Positions 19,322 through 26,285 of a stretch of 64,000 bases of DNA are shown one piece after another. The position numbers were made by a program, and so were the translations under genes. Below the pieces are notes generated by a model, which saw only the letters and a program-made list of their open reading frames with translations, searched no databases and was not told the DNA's origin. Source of the stretch: Streptomyces sp. NBC_00237 (GTDB lineage Bacteria > Actinomycetota > Actinomycetes > Streptomycetales > Streptomycetaceae); contig NZ_JAPEMT010000003.1 of assembly GCF_026342435.1 (NCBI RefSeq), forward strand, positions 1 through 64,000, given 5' to 3'. Numbering within the stretch: position 1 is the stretch's first letter; the number at the start of each line of letters is the position of its first letter.

Positions 19322-19545
19322 CAGGAGGCTCCGTTCGGGGTGTTGGCGGCGAGGGCGGCTTCAGCGAGCTGGCGGATGCGGTCTGCGGTGCGCCACTGGT
19401 CGTCGGCAAGGTGTTCGCACAGGCCGTTCGCCAGGTCCGCGATCACGGTCAGAGCGTCGTGGGTGGTGCGGTGCTGGTCGTGCGGGGGCTGGGGGGACGG
19501 CTCGGCGGTGCCGGGCTTCGCGGGGTGGTTCATGAGGTCAAGCAT
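19321..19545 (-). CDS. Small hypothetical protein
   Basis: A 74-aa protein. The N-terminus is proline-rich and the C-terminal half is predicted helical (HDALTVIADLANGLCEHLAD, RIRQLAEAALAAN). The ATG at 19545 lies six bases downstream of the preceding miniprotein's stop. A longer reading from 19707 would overlap two other genes and is composed of low-complexity residues. No family recognised. Confidence 0.5.
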   Translation of the reverse strand: MLDLMNHPAKPGTAEPSPQPPHDQHRTTHDALTVIADLANGLCEHLADDQWRTADRIRQLAEAALAANTPNGAS

Positions 19546-19550
19546 CGCGG

Positions 19551-19667
19551 TCAACGGTTGTTGCAGCGGCAGGTGTTGGTGACGATGTTGAACCAGCTGT
19601 CGCAGCTGGAGCACCACACGGAACCCGGGTGCGGGGGTGTGCCGTGGGCGTGGTCGTTGCCGGTCAT
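19551..19667 (-). CDS. 38-aa zinc-knuckle miniprotein
   Basis: A tiny gene, MTGNDHAHGTP... to ...TCRCNNR, with a CSSC pair and a CRC pair (CxxC-x10-CxC) plus N-terminal histidines. This is a plausible single zinc-binding knuckle. It has an AAAGAG ribosome site five to six bases before its ATG and fits exactly between the VRR-NUC gene and the next ORF. Small zinc proteins of this kind are common in actinobacterial phages and integrative elements. No function can be given. Confidence 0.5.
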   Translation of the reverse strand: MTGNDHAHGTPPHPGSVWCSSCDSWFNIVTNTCRCNNR

Positions 19668-19681
19668 GATGCTCTTTCGGT

Positions 19682-20014
19682 TCAGAGGTTGTCGGGGAGC
19701 TGGGCACGGGGCCCTGCGGGGGCGAGGGTGTTGACGATCAGGCCGAGGTCCCGGGGCCGCCACAGGGTGACCTCGAACCCGCAGTCGGCGAGGTGCTGGA
19801 GCCATTCGCGCTGAGCGGGGCGTATGCGGCCGGTGTTGGTCTTGAGTTCCACGAACAGGGTTCGCGCTGCTTTGGGGTGGCCGTAGACCTCGTCGGGCCA
19901 ACCAGCGTCGCTGCGCTGCGAGTTGTGGGTGTGGTAGGCGAGGGTCCATCCGCGCATGGCGGCGAGCTGGCGGACCTGGCGACGGAACCGCTCCTCGGTC
20001 ATGTCGGTGCTCAC
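19682..20014 (-). CDS. VRR-NUC domain nuclease
   Basis: A 110-aa stand-alone VRR-NUC domain (PD-(D/E)XK superfamily). The order of motifs fits: N-terminal helix (EERFRRQVRQLAAMRGW), 'YHTHNSQRSDAGWPDEVYG' carrying the catalytic Asp, 'LFVELKT' carrying the E-x-K pair, and 'GRIRPAQREWLQHL' before the last strand. Free-standing VRR-NUC proteins are phage and island enzymes thought to cut branched or nicked DNA. The GTG start overlaps the upstream stop (GTGA) and has GGAGGA in front. Confidence 0.8.
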   Translation of the reverse strand: MSTDMTEERFRRQVRQLAAMRGWTLAYHTHNSQRSDAGWPDEVYGHPKAARTLFVELKTNTGRIRPAQREWLQHLADCGFEVTLWRPRDLGLIVNTLAPAGPRAQLPDNL

Positions 20015-20265
20015 GTGTTCCTCCGGCGCCGGGGTGCGGTCGCGGCGTAGGCGATGGCGCAGTGTTCGGCGGCGTTCGGGTCCGGGCTGGGGATGGGGGT
20101 TGGGGGCCTGCGGGTCTTCGCGGGGCGGCGGCGTTGTTCCTTGAGGAGTTCCTGCACGGGGCGGGGGGCTGCCTCTTGGAGGATGTCGGCCAGTGGGCGG
20201 CCGTACCGCTCGGCGATGAGTGCTGCGTAGAGGTCGGTGTCGTAGGGGGTGAGGTCGGCAGGCAT
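20011..20265 (-). CDS. Small hypothetical protein upstream of VRR-NUC
   Basis: An 84-aa protein. The N-terminal helix-rich half (TPYDTDLYAALIAERYGRPL) is followed by a very basic, proline-rich tail (RRRPAKTRRPPTP). ATG at 20265 follows a GGAGAAA ribosome site. A longer reading to 20430 has no ribosome site. It is coupled by a GTGA overlap to the nuclease gene and could be its DNA-binding partner, but this is a guess. Confidence 0.55.
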   Translation of the reverse strand: MPADLTPYDTDLYAALIAERYGRPLADILQEAAPRPVQELLKEQRRRPAKTRRPPTPIPSPDPNAAEHCAIAYAATAPRRRRNT

Positions 20266-20475
20266 CTGGGTTTCTCCATGGGTGGGCCGGGACCCGCTGG
20301 GTGGGCGGGTCCCGGCCTGAGGGGTGGCTCGTATCTGACGAGCCGTTCCGGGCGGGCGGGGCGCGGGGGGTCGCTGCCCGTCCGGAAGGCGGTGGGTGGT
20401 CAAGTCGTGCCTGGACCTGACAACGATCAAGAACCTAGCACGCTTTAATGTTCCGACCTATTGAAGGGTGATGGA

Positions 20476-20664
20476 TCAGTCCACGTGGGCCAGTTCCTCA
20501 GGTGAGTGGGAGATGTCCCGTTCGGTGCCGGGCCAGCGCACCATGACGAGTCTCGCCCCCTGGAAGGGGCAGGCTCCCCAGCCTGTGACCCTGCCGAAGG
20601 GGCGGAGTTCGCCGGGTGCGGGCGGCTTCCTGGGGGTGACGTGGTCGCCCTTCTGGAATCCCAT
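20476..20664 (-). CDS. Small hypothetical protein
   Basis: A 62-aa protein that looks like an SH3-like beta barrel: it starts MGFQKGDHVTPRK and has 'FGRVTGWGACPFQGARLVMV' and 'RWPGTERDISHSPEELAHVD'. This pattern (GDxVxP...GxV......VxWxGtxR...peeL) is common in small phage and plasmid proteins. GGAAGGA lies nine bases before the ATG. No specific function. Confidence 0.6.
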   Translation of the reverse strand: MGFQKGDHVTPRKPPAPGELRPFGRVTGWGACPFQGARLVMVRWPGTERDISHSPEELAHVD

Positions 20665-20695
20665 GACGTGCAGTCCTTCCTGTTTGGTGAGCGGG

Positions 20696-20947
20696 CTATC
20701 CGGCCAGGGCTTCCAGTCCCAGTCCCCATTCCTCGGAGACGGGTTCGTCGAAGCGGAACCCTCCCCGGGGGTTCTCCAGGTCGGCGGCTCGCCAGTCGGC
20801 GGCGCTGCCTGTGTCGGGTCGCAGGAAGTGCTGGGTTCCGTCCGGGGTCTGGACGGTGATCCGCACGGTGCCGGCGGTCGTCATGCTGCGGGTGAAGCCG
20901 TTGCCTGTGGTGAATGCGGCGTGGACGAGGCTGTCGCCAAGGGTCAT
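20696..20947 (-). CDS. Small hypothetical protein
   Basis: An 83-aa protein, mainly beta by appearance (GTVRITVQTPDGTQHFLRPD), acidic at the C-terminus. It is in the same minus-strand unit as the zinc-finger gene upstream and the SH3-like gene downstream. No known domain recognised. Confidence 0.55.
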   Translation of the reverse strand: MTLGDSLVHAAFTTGNGFTRSMTTAGTVRITVQTPDGTQHFLRPDTGSAADWRAADLENPRGGFRFDEPVSEEWGLGLEALAG

Positions 20948-20981
20948 GTTCTGCCTCTCATGCGTTGCGGCCTATTTAAGA

Positions 20982-21215
20982 TCAGAGGAGGAAGGTGTGG
21001 CCGTCGCACACCGGGCAGGTGTCGCCGGTCGACCCTGTCCCATCTGTGCATCCCGGGCACTTGAGGGCGCGGCCGGTCCCGGCGCAGTCGGGGCACTCGC
21101 GGTGCATCTCGTAGGGCCCGTGCAGGTAGATCTCGCTTTTAGCCCCCTCGCAGTTCTCGCACTCGGGGGCGTCGCGGCCGTACAGCTCGAAGCACTCGAT
21201 CGGCGCTGTGGGCAT
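20982..21215 (-). CDS. DnaJ-type zinc-finger miniprotein
   Basis: A 77-aa protein with four CxxC pairs (CENC, CPDC, CPGC, CPVC), two of them in the CxxCxGxG form (CPDCAGTG, CPVCDGH). This matches the cysteine-rich zinc-binding region of DnaJ, but no J domain or substrate-binding domain is present. A strong GGAGG site precedes the ATG. It is the first gene after the duplicated promoter element at 21260-21296. Confidence 0.65.
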   Translation of the reverse strand: MPTAPIECFELYGRDAPECENCEGAKSEIYLHGPYEMHRECPDCAGTGRALKCPGCTDGTGSTGDTCPVCDGHTFLL

Positions 21216-21259
21216 CTGCCCCTCCTTGGTGATCCGGGGAGGTTCCCCCCTCCCTCTGT

Positions 21260-21296
21260 TATTTAAAGTCTACTATGAAAAAGGGGGGTGTCCAGC
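21260..21296 (-). promoter_or_regulatory. Duplicated island promoter/operator, copy A
   Basis: Read on the minus strand it has TGGACA, 16 nt, TAGACT, then TTTAAATA. The core TATTTAAAGTCTACTAT (plus strand 21260-21276) and the distal GTCCAGC match copy B at 23591-23627 at identical spacing. It stands 45 nt before the zinc-finger gene start, so it very likely drives that operon. Confidence 0.65.
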
Positions 21297-21384
21297 CCTT
21301 CCCGAAAGTCCACCCCCCTGTTCCCACGTTCACGCTGAGGGACCGAAGAGACCCGCAGGCCGAAGTCCCGGCGAACCCGTTCCG

Positions 21385-22227
21385 TCAGGCAGTGTGTTCC
21401 AGCAGCGCGGCCCAGGCCCCGGCTATCTGCTGCTCCGACCACCGGCTTCCATCGAACGACAGCCGGGCAATCGGCCTGTCATCCTCCGCCAGCGCCACGT
21501 GATCGCTGCCCGGCACCAGTCGTCTGCGGCCTCGCGGCCCGGCAGGTACAGGCACCCTCCACACCTTCACCGCCAGGGTGCCGTCGTCAGGTTCCTCCGG
21601 TGCGAAGTGGCCGATGGCGTTCAGTAGTTCACCGCTGTCGTGGCGGCAGCGGCCCGAGCACGTCAGCAGTGCCGCTCTCGTGCCTCCCACCAGGAACGCG
21701 TGCCGCGTCATCGAAGGCCAGGACCTCGTGTGCACCTCGACGTGCGGGGCGACAGCGTAGGCGGTGCGGTGCAACCACAGTCCCGGACTGGCTGCGTCCC
21801 GGTACCGGGCCCCCACCTGCCACCCCTCCAGGCGGGTCAGGCGCTCCCACGTCCACGGTTCCCGTTCGTGGAACGACATGTCCTCGGGCCCCAGCGTCAG
21901 CCACAGCCTGTCGACGGGCCTCGTGGTGAACATGTCCCCGACGTACACCGTCTCGACCCTGACCAGCACCGCGGGCGCATTCAGCGGCATCACCTCCCTC
22001 GCCTGAAGCAGCGGGCACGACCGGCAATCGCCCCCCGGCCGTATGCAGTCTCCGAAGCCGCCCCACCGGGCGCGGAACGTGTTCTGGCTCTCGGTGAACG
22101 TCGGGTACGAGCGGGGCCGCAGGGCGCACTGCGGGTCGTCCTCCTGCCACATGTGCGCGTTGAGGGACAGTCGGTTCCAGCCCCCAGCGGGCCGTGCCGG
22201 TGCGGGCGGATTCAGGCGTACGGGCAT
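21385..22227 (-). CDS. Hypothetical protein, cysteine-containing
   Basis: A 280-aa protein with no family recognised. It has a CIRPGGDCRSCPLL cluster (four cysteines counting the preceding region) near residue 65-75, which could bind metal. A later 'CSGRCRHDSGEL' gives another possible cysteine pair. The remainder is mixed alpha/beta with many Trp and Arg. ATG at 22227 has GGAGA five bases upstream; the in-frame ATG at 22263 would overlap the previous gene without a ribosome site. It is the third gene of the ParB-led operon. Confidence 0.65.
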   Translation of the reverse strand: MPVRLNPPAPARPAGGWNRLSLNAHMWQEDDPQCALRPRSYPTFTESQNTFRARWGGFGDCIRPGGDCRSCPLLQAREVMPLNAPAVLVRVETVYVGDMFTTRPVDRLWLTLGPEDMSFHEREPWTWERLTRLEGWQVGARYRDAASPGLWLHRTAYAVAPHVEVHTRSWPSMTRHAFLVGGTRAALLTCSGRCRHDSGELLNAIGHFAPEEPDDGTLAVKVWRVPVPAGPRGRRRLVPGSDHVALAEDDRPIARLSFDGSRWSEQQIAGAWAALLEHTA

Positions 22228-22240
22228 CGGTGTCTCCTGA

Positions 22241-22468
22241 TCAGAAGAGTTCGTCTTGGCCATCGGCGTCGTGCGGCTTCCTTGGCGCGGTGCGAGGCCG
22301 CCCAGGTGCCTGCACGGGCTCCCCGAACAGGGCCTCGGTCCCCGACCTGTCGACGGCGGCGGGGATGCGCGCCGGAATCGGTTCGAGGGGAAGTTCGTGG
22401 TGGGCGGTGCGGTCGAAGTCGGCGCGCTGCAATGCAGTCCACTGCGGCCGGCGGGACGTGTTGCTCAT
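22241..22468 (-). CDS. Small hypothetical protein
   Basis: A 75-aa protein. It starts MSNTSRRPQWTALQ and is basic in the first half and acidic at the end (HDADGQDELF). No domain recognised. GGAG precedes the ATG, and the stop lies 13 nt before the next gene's ATG, within its ribosome-site region. It is between parB-like and the 280-aa gene. Confidence 0.6.
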   Translation of the reverse strand: MSNTSRRPQWTALQRADFDRTAHHELPLEPIPARIPAAVDRSGTEALFGEPVQAPGRPRTAPRKPHDADGQDELF

Positions 22469-22500
22469 GACGGTGCTCCAGGTCCTGAAGGGCTCTGAGG

Positions 22501-22536
22501 AGGGGGCGTAAGGCCGCCCCCTGGCCGAGGGGCGGC
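22501..22536. terminator. Competing hairpins downstream of the island parB
   Basis: AGGGGGCG (22501-22508) pairs with CGCCCCCT (22515-22522). The overlapping GCCGCCCC (22513-22520) can instead pair with GGGGCGGC (22529-22536). The two stems exclude each other, an arrangement like an attenuator or a leaky terminator between parB and the two downstream genes. Confidence 0.4.
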
Positions 22537-22564
22537 CCGCTGTCGCGGACCGCCAAACTCCTGC

Positions 22565-23542
22565 TCAGACCGCCACAAGCTCCTTCTCCGGGGCCTTCTC
22601 CTGAGGGCTGACCGTCACGGTCACCTTCTTCGGGGCTTCCGCCTCCGGGTTGACCGTCACGACCTCCTTGGCCTCCGCGTGCGCTTTGGCCTGCTTCAGC
22701 TGGAACCGCGCCTTCGTCAGCGTCTTGGCCACCCGCTCCAACTTCTCCTGCTGGGCCCCGATCTGCCCCTCAAGGGCCTCCGCCAGCTTGAACGGGTCCG
22801 TCTGAGCGATCTCGTCCAGCTTCGCGATCAGGCGCTCAATGTCGTCCAGCGTGCTGCGCGTCTTGGTGCGGGTCGCAGTGCGCTCCGCGCGCTGCTCCTC
22901 CGTCATCTCCTCCACGATCATCAGCACTGGCTGGTCCTGCTGCTGCTTCATCGCGAACGCGAAGTGCACGATCTCGTTGTCCGAACTGAACTCACCGCGC
23001 ACGAACTTGCTCAGCAGAGCGCCCTGGTTCGCGAAGTTCAGCTGCGCGATCTGCACGGCTGCCTGCGTGCCGATCTTCTCCGCCTTCACGAGCTCCTGGA
23101 ACTCCACCCGCAGGTCCAGCAGCTGAAGGCGCAGCTTGACGTACGCGACCGTCTTCCCGAAGTCCTTGGCGACCGACTCGACCGTCGCGCCCTCCTCCTC
23201 GTCCAGGATGCGCTGGTATCCGTGCGCCTCCTCGAACGGCGTCATGTCCTCGCGGTTCACGTTCTCCGACATCGACCGCTTGAACCGCTGGAGTTCGCTC
23301 TTCTCCGAGGTGATCGTGGCCTTGATCGTGGTCAGGCCGAGCATCTGGTGGGCGCGGTAGCGGCGCTCGCCGGAGACGATCTCGTACCCGCCCTTCTCGT
23401 TGTCCGGGCGGACCTCGATCGCCTGGATCAGGCCGTAGGTCTTGATGGCCGTCGCCAGCTCGTTCAGCTTCTCCTCGTCGAAGTACTCGCGCGGCTGGTT
23501 CGGGTTGGCGTGGATCTGGGTCATCTTGAGCTTGCGCAGCAT
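22565..23542 (-). CDS. ParB/RepB/Spo0J family protein
   Basis: A 325-aa protein with the full ParB N-terminal domain: 'NPNQPREYFDEEKL', 'EIVSGERRYRAHQML' with the CTP-binding GERRxRA box, and 'ENVNREDMTPFEEA'. A helix-turn-helix region follows (ATVESVAKDFGKTVAYVKLRL), with a long Glu/Lys-rich C-terminal helical region. Chromosomal ParB proteins load on parS sites as CTP-driven clamps; this one is probably a plasmid or island paralogue. The ATG at 23542 has GGAGA five bases upstream and is chosen over the in-frame TTG at 23554. No parA is seen next to it, which is unusual for a true partition locus. Confidence 0.8.
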   Translation of the reverse strand: MLRKLKMTQIHANPNQPREYFDEEKLNELATAIKTYGLIQAIEVRPDNEKGGYEIVSGERRYRAHQMLGLTTIKATITSEKSELQRFKRSMSENVNREDMTPFEEAHGYQRILDEEEGATVESVAKDFGKTVAYVKLRLQLLDLRVEFQELVKAEKIGTQAAVQIAQLNFANQGALLSKFVRGEFSSDNEIVHFAFAMKQQQDQPVLMIVEEMTEEQRAERTATRTKTRSTLDDIERLIAKLDEIAQTDPFKLAEALEGQIGAQQEKLERVAKTLTKARFQLKQAKAHAEAKEVVTVNPEAEAPKKVTVTVSPQEKAPEKELVAV

Positions 23543-23590
23543 TTCGATCTCCAAGAGGTGTTTTCGGTGTGACTTCCTGCCCTCACCTTG

Positions 23591-23627
23591 TATTTAAATT
23601 CTACTATCAATGGGGGGAGGGTCCAGC
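23591..23627 (-). promoter_or_regulatory. Duplicated island promoter/operator, copy B
   Basis: The plus-strand core TATTTAAATTCTACTAT is followed 13 nt later by GTCCAGC. On the minus strand this reads TGGACC, 16 nt, TAGAAT, a good housekeeping-type promoter. It lies 49 nt before the parB start. Sixteen of 17 core bases match copy A. Confidence 0.65.
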
Positions 23628-23790
23628 TCCCCGGGCCTGGGGGCAAGTGATCTGCGCCACAAAGGAGTTGAGGGAGTTCCGGCGCTTCTGACCTGCGGAA
23701 ACCCACTCGCGGAACGCCGAGCCCCTAGGCGAGAACTGCCCTCCGTCAGCCCTCATGCCCAGCCGCGAGCCCCTACCCCCGAAACGCATG

Positions 23791-23836
23791 AAGGGCCTGC
23801 GGCGGCACCGTAAATCCGGTACCACCGCAGGCCCTT
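23791..23836. terminator. Long hairpin terminator between whiB-like and parB
   Basis: Arms of 20 bases (23791-23810 and 23817-23836) pair with only two G-U positions, around a 6-nt loop. It sits 15 nt past the whiB-like stop. The stretch from 23628 to 23790 holds nothing else I can support. Confidence 0.75.
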
Positions 23837-23850
23837 TCCCCTCCTGCCGT

Positions 23851-24195
23851 TCAGCAGCCCTGCGCGCGACCCCCGTCCGCCCGCTCTCGCCACTGACGTA
23901 CTGCGGCGGGCGCACCCGCCATCAAGGCCGTCGCACAGTCCTCACGGATCGGGCAGCGCGCACACACCGCGCGCGCTTCCTCCCCGGAGGTCTCCGGCTC
24001 TGATGCGTCGTCGCCGCCCGTGCGGTTCACGCACGCTGCCGAGCTCCAGGCGACCGGCCTCCCCAGCCGGTCGTCCGTCCCGCCGCGCAGGCCCAGAACC
24101 TGGGTCGCCTTCGCCGGGTCGAAACTGCTGCTGCCCTGTCGTCCCCGCCTGGGCAGCTTTGCGAGCGCAGCTACGCGCTGCGCGTCGATGGTCAC
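23851..24195 (-). CDS. WhiB-like iron-sulfur protein
   Basis: A 114-aa protein with the four cysteines of the Wbl family: one after WSSAA, then C-x2-C-x5-C in AVCARCPIREDC. This motif binds a [4Fe-4S] cluster. The usual G[VI]WGG turn after the cluster is missing; the protein has AAVRQWRER instead, so it is a divergent, island-type member. Wbl proteins bind sigma factor and adjust transcription. GTG start at 24195 with a GAGGGG site 11 bases upstream. It is a single-gene unit bounded by two hairpins. Confidence 0.75.
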   Translation of the reverse strand: MTIDAQRVAALAKLPRRGRQGSSSFDPAKATQVLGLRGGTDDRLGRPVAWSSAACVNRTGGDDASEPETSGEEARAVCARCPIREDCATALMAGAPAAVRQWRERADGGRAQGC

Positions 24196-24216
24196 GTTGC
24201 CGTTGCCCCTCTGTCC

Positions 24217-24238
24217 GGGGCCGCTTCCTTGCGGCCCC
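24217..24238. terminator. Hairpin terminator after fabG-like gene
   Basis: Perfect 8-bp GC stem (24217-24224 / 24231-24238) with a TTCCTT loop, 45 nt past the fabG-like stop and just upstream of the whiB-like start. Confidence 0.6.
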
Positions 24239-24282
24239 GCGGTGATCGGACCGCCCCCCCTAGGCGTCCGCCAGTTGTGGGC

Positions 24283-24987
24283 TCAGTGGCCCATGCCGAC
24301 GCCGCCGTCCACGGGCAGCACGGCGCCGGTGATGTACGACGCCTGCGGGCTGGCGAGGAAGCGCACAGCGGCAGCGATTTCCTCCGGCTGCGCGATACGG
24401 CCCAGGGGGATCTGCGACACCATCGCCTCCGTCCGCTCCTGGGGAAGGTCCTGCGTCATGGCGGAGGCAGTCAGGCCCGGGGCGACCACGTTCGACGTGA
24501 TGCCGCGCGATCCGTACTCGCGGGCCAGGGAACGGGAGAAGCCGACCAGCCCGGCCTTGGAGGCCGCGTAGTTCGACTGCCCGGCCTCGCCGAGGAGCCC
24601 CACGGCCGAGGACACGAAGATCATGCGCCCGCTCCTGGCGCGGAGCATCCCCCGGCTGGCCCGCTTCGCGACCCGGTAGGCGGACGTCAGGTTGGTGTCG
24701 ATGACGTCCGTGAAGTCCAGCTCGGACATGCGCATCAGCAGGCCGTCCCGGGTGATGCCGGCGCAGGACACCAGGACCTCGACGGGACCGTGCTCCTTCT
24801 CGACGCGCGTGAACGCCGCGTCGACGTCCTCAGTGGAGGTGACATCGCAGTACACCCCCAGTAGCCCGGCGGGAGGCTCGCCCGATCGACAGGTCACCGC
24901 AACCTTGTCACCGTCGGCCGCCATGGCCCGGGCTATCGCGAGGCCGATGCCTCGGTTGCCACCGGTGATGAAAACGCTGCGGCTCAT
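24283..24987 (-). CDS. fabG: 3-oxoacyl-ACP reductase-type SDR
   Basis: A 234-aa classical short-chain dehydrogenase. It has the nucleotide motif TGGNRGIG (residues 8-15), catalytic Ser126/127 (FVSSAVG), Tyr140 and Lys144 (YAASK), and the FabG-type end 'YITGAVLPVDGG'. It reduces a beta-keto thioester or similar carbonyl with NADPH. The ATG at 24987 follows GGAAGGA; longer readings lack a site. It is divergent from an MmyB-type regulator, a frequent arrangement in actinobacteria in which the regulator controls the reductase. Whether it serves fatty-acid synthesis or another substrate cannot be told. Confidence 0.75.
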   Translation of the reverse strand: MSRSVFITGGNRGIGLAIARAMAADGDKVAVTCRSGEPPAGLLGVYCDVTSTEDVDAAFTRVEKEHGPVEVLVSCAGITRDGLLMRMSELDFTDVIDTNLTSAYRVAKRASRGMLRARSGRMIFVSSAVGLLGEAGQSNYAASKAGLVGFSRSLAREYGSRGITSNVVAPGLTASAMTQDLPQERTEAMVSQIPLGRIAQPEEIAAAVRFLASPQASYITGAVLPVDGGVGMGH

Positions 24988-25145
24988 GGGAGTTCCTTCC
25001 GCGGTTCTGGTCGATACAGCTCCGCTCCGGCAGGTCACGCCGTGCGGGCAAGCGCGCCAGGTACCCGCTCCTGACGGGGCCTGACGGCGGATCAACTCTG
25101 ACACCCGGACCGGATGTGCGTTCGATGGATATTCCTATCCGTACA

Positions 25146-25179
25146 CTTCCGGTACTGGCGGAACCGGTCCTTCCGGTAC
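25146..25179. promoter_or_regulatory. Repeated CTTCCGGTAC in the fabG-like / regulator intergenic
   Basis: CTTCCGGTAC occurs at 25146-25155 and again at 25170-25179, 24 bp apart, with GGTACCGG and GAACCGG half-sites between. The 367-nt gap between the divergent genes has no gene of its own. The repeats are candidates for the operator of the MmyB-type regulator. Confidence 0.4.
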
Positions 25180-25354
25180 CGGTGCGGCGGCTACCAGGCG
25201 GCTGATCTGTTACGTAATTGGCTGAATGTCCGAAAGGTGGAGTGAGGGCTGGAAGAGTGCCCGCCACGCACGGCTGTCCGATTGGCGGGAATTTTCCGTT
25301 AGGGTCGCCTAAGTCTTTTCCGATTCTTTGCCTTTCATCAGGAGTGGCGCACCC

Positions 25355-26215
25355 ATGTCCAGTAACCGTCAGATCGCGCCCTTCCTTCAGAAATGGCGTC
25401 AGAGGCGGGACCCCTCCCAAGTCGCCGGGTTCACCGCCCGCTTCGGTGACCGCGCCAAGCCCGGACTCACCCAAACCGAACTCGCCGCACTCCTCGGCAT
25501 CAGCGAAGGCTGGTACCGCAAGCTGGAGTCGGGACGCGTCGTCAAGCCCACCCGTGAACTCCTCGAAGGCGTCGTACGTGTCCTGGACCTCGACGAGGCC
25601 GAGCGCCACACCCTGTACGTCTTCACCACGGGAGAAGTCCCCCCGCAGAGGTTTGTCCCCACCACCGAAGTCGACCCCTCCACCGCCGCCCTCATACGCG
25701 TCCAGCCCTGGCCCGCCTACATCTCCGACTGGCACTGGAACGTCCTCATGTACAACGAGGCCGCCGAACGCGACTGGCCCTGGATGAAGCACGGCGTCAA
25801 CGTCATGATCTGGGCCCTGACCTACCAGGAAGCCCGGTTGCAGCTCATCAACTGGGAAACCGACTGGGCCAAGCCCATGTCCTCCCAACTGCGCCTGCGC
25901 GCCGAAGCCCACCCCGAGGACCAAGAACTCCAAACCCTCCTGGCGGACGTCAAAGCCCGCGACACCGCCTCAGCGCGACGCCTGTGCCAGGACCTGACGA
26001 CCGTCACCCACCCCGACGGGCACCGCCGCAAGCTCTACCTCCCCGGGCACGGCGAGGAGGAGTTCGAAGTCGTCTTCCGCGCGTACGAACCCATGGGTGC
26101 CCGCTCGCAGCGCCTCATGTTCGTCATCCCGGCGGAAGAGTGCGCCGACGGCCTCGACGTGCCGCCGTCCCGGACGCCCTACCCGGTCACCGCGCCCCTG
26201 CCCAGGCGGGTCTGA
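25355..26215 (+). CDS. XRE-family regulator with MmyB-like ligand domain
   Basis: A 286-aa protein. Residues about 30-85 are an XRE helix-turn-helix (LTQTELAALLGISEGWYRKLE). Residues about 115-270 match the MmyB ligand-binding domain, with the typical opening 'VQPWPAYISDWHWNVLMYN' and a Trp-rich core; in characterised members this domain binds a fatty acid. The ATG at 25355 has AGGAGTGG about ten bases upstream. Divergent from the fabG-like reductase, which is its likely target. Confidence 0.8.
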   Translation: MSSNRQIAPFLQKWRQRRDPSQVAGFTARFGDRAKPGLTQTELAALLGISEGWYRKLESGRVVKPTRELLEGVVRVLDLDEAERHTLYVFTTGEVPPQRFVPTTEVDPSTAALIRVQPWPAYISDWHWNVLMYNEAAERDWPWMKHGVNVMIWALTYQEARLQLINWETDWAKPMSSQLRLRAEAHPEDQELQTLLADVKARDTASARRLCQDLTTVTHPDGHRRKLYLPGHGEEEFEVVFRAYEPMGARSQRLMFVIPAEECADGLDVPPSRTPYPVTAPLPRRV

Positions 26216-26237
26216 ACCGAGCCCTCTCGGACGGCAT

Positions 26238-26269
26238 TGCGGGCTCCCGCCCGCAAGGGGGAGCCCGCA
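26238..26269. terminator. Bidirectional terminator between convergent genes
   Basis: Exact 11-bp arms (26238-26248 / 26259-26269) with a 10-nt loop lie between the stop of the MmyB-type regulator and the stop of the convergent metallo-hydrolase gene. Confidence 0.75.
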
Positions 26270-26285
26270 CACCAGCCCCAGCTGC

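Noticed and set aside
22565..23542. Island ParB as half of a classical parAB partition locus
   Set aside because: No ParA-type ATPase is adjacent and no parS-like palindrome was recognised, so only the family call is kept.
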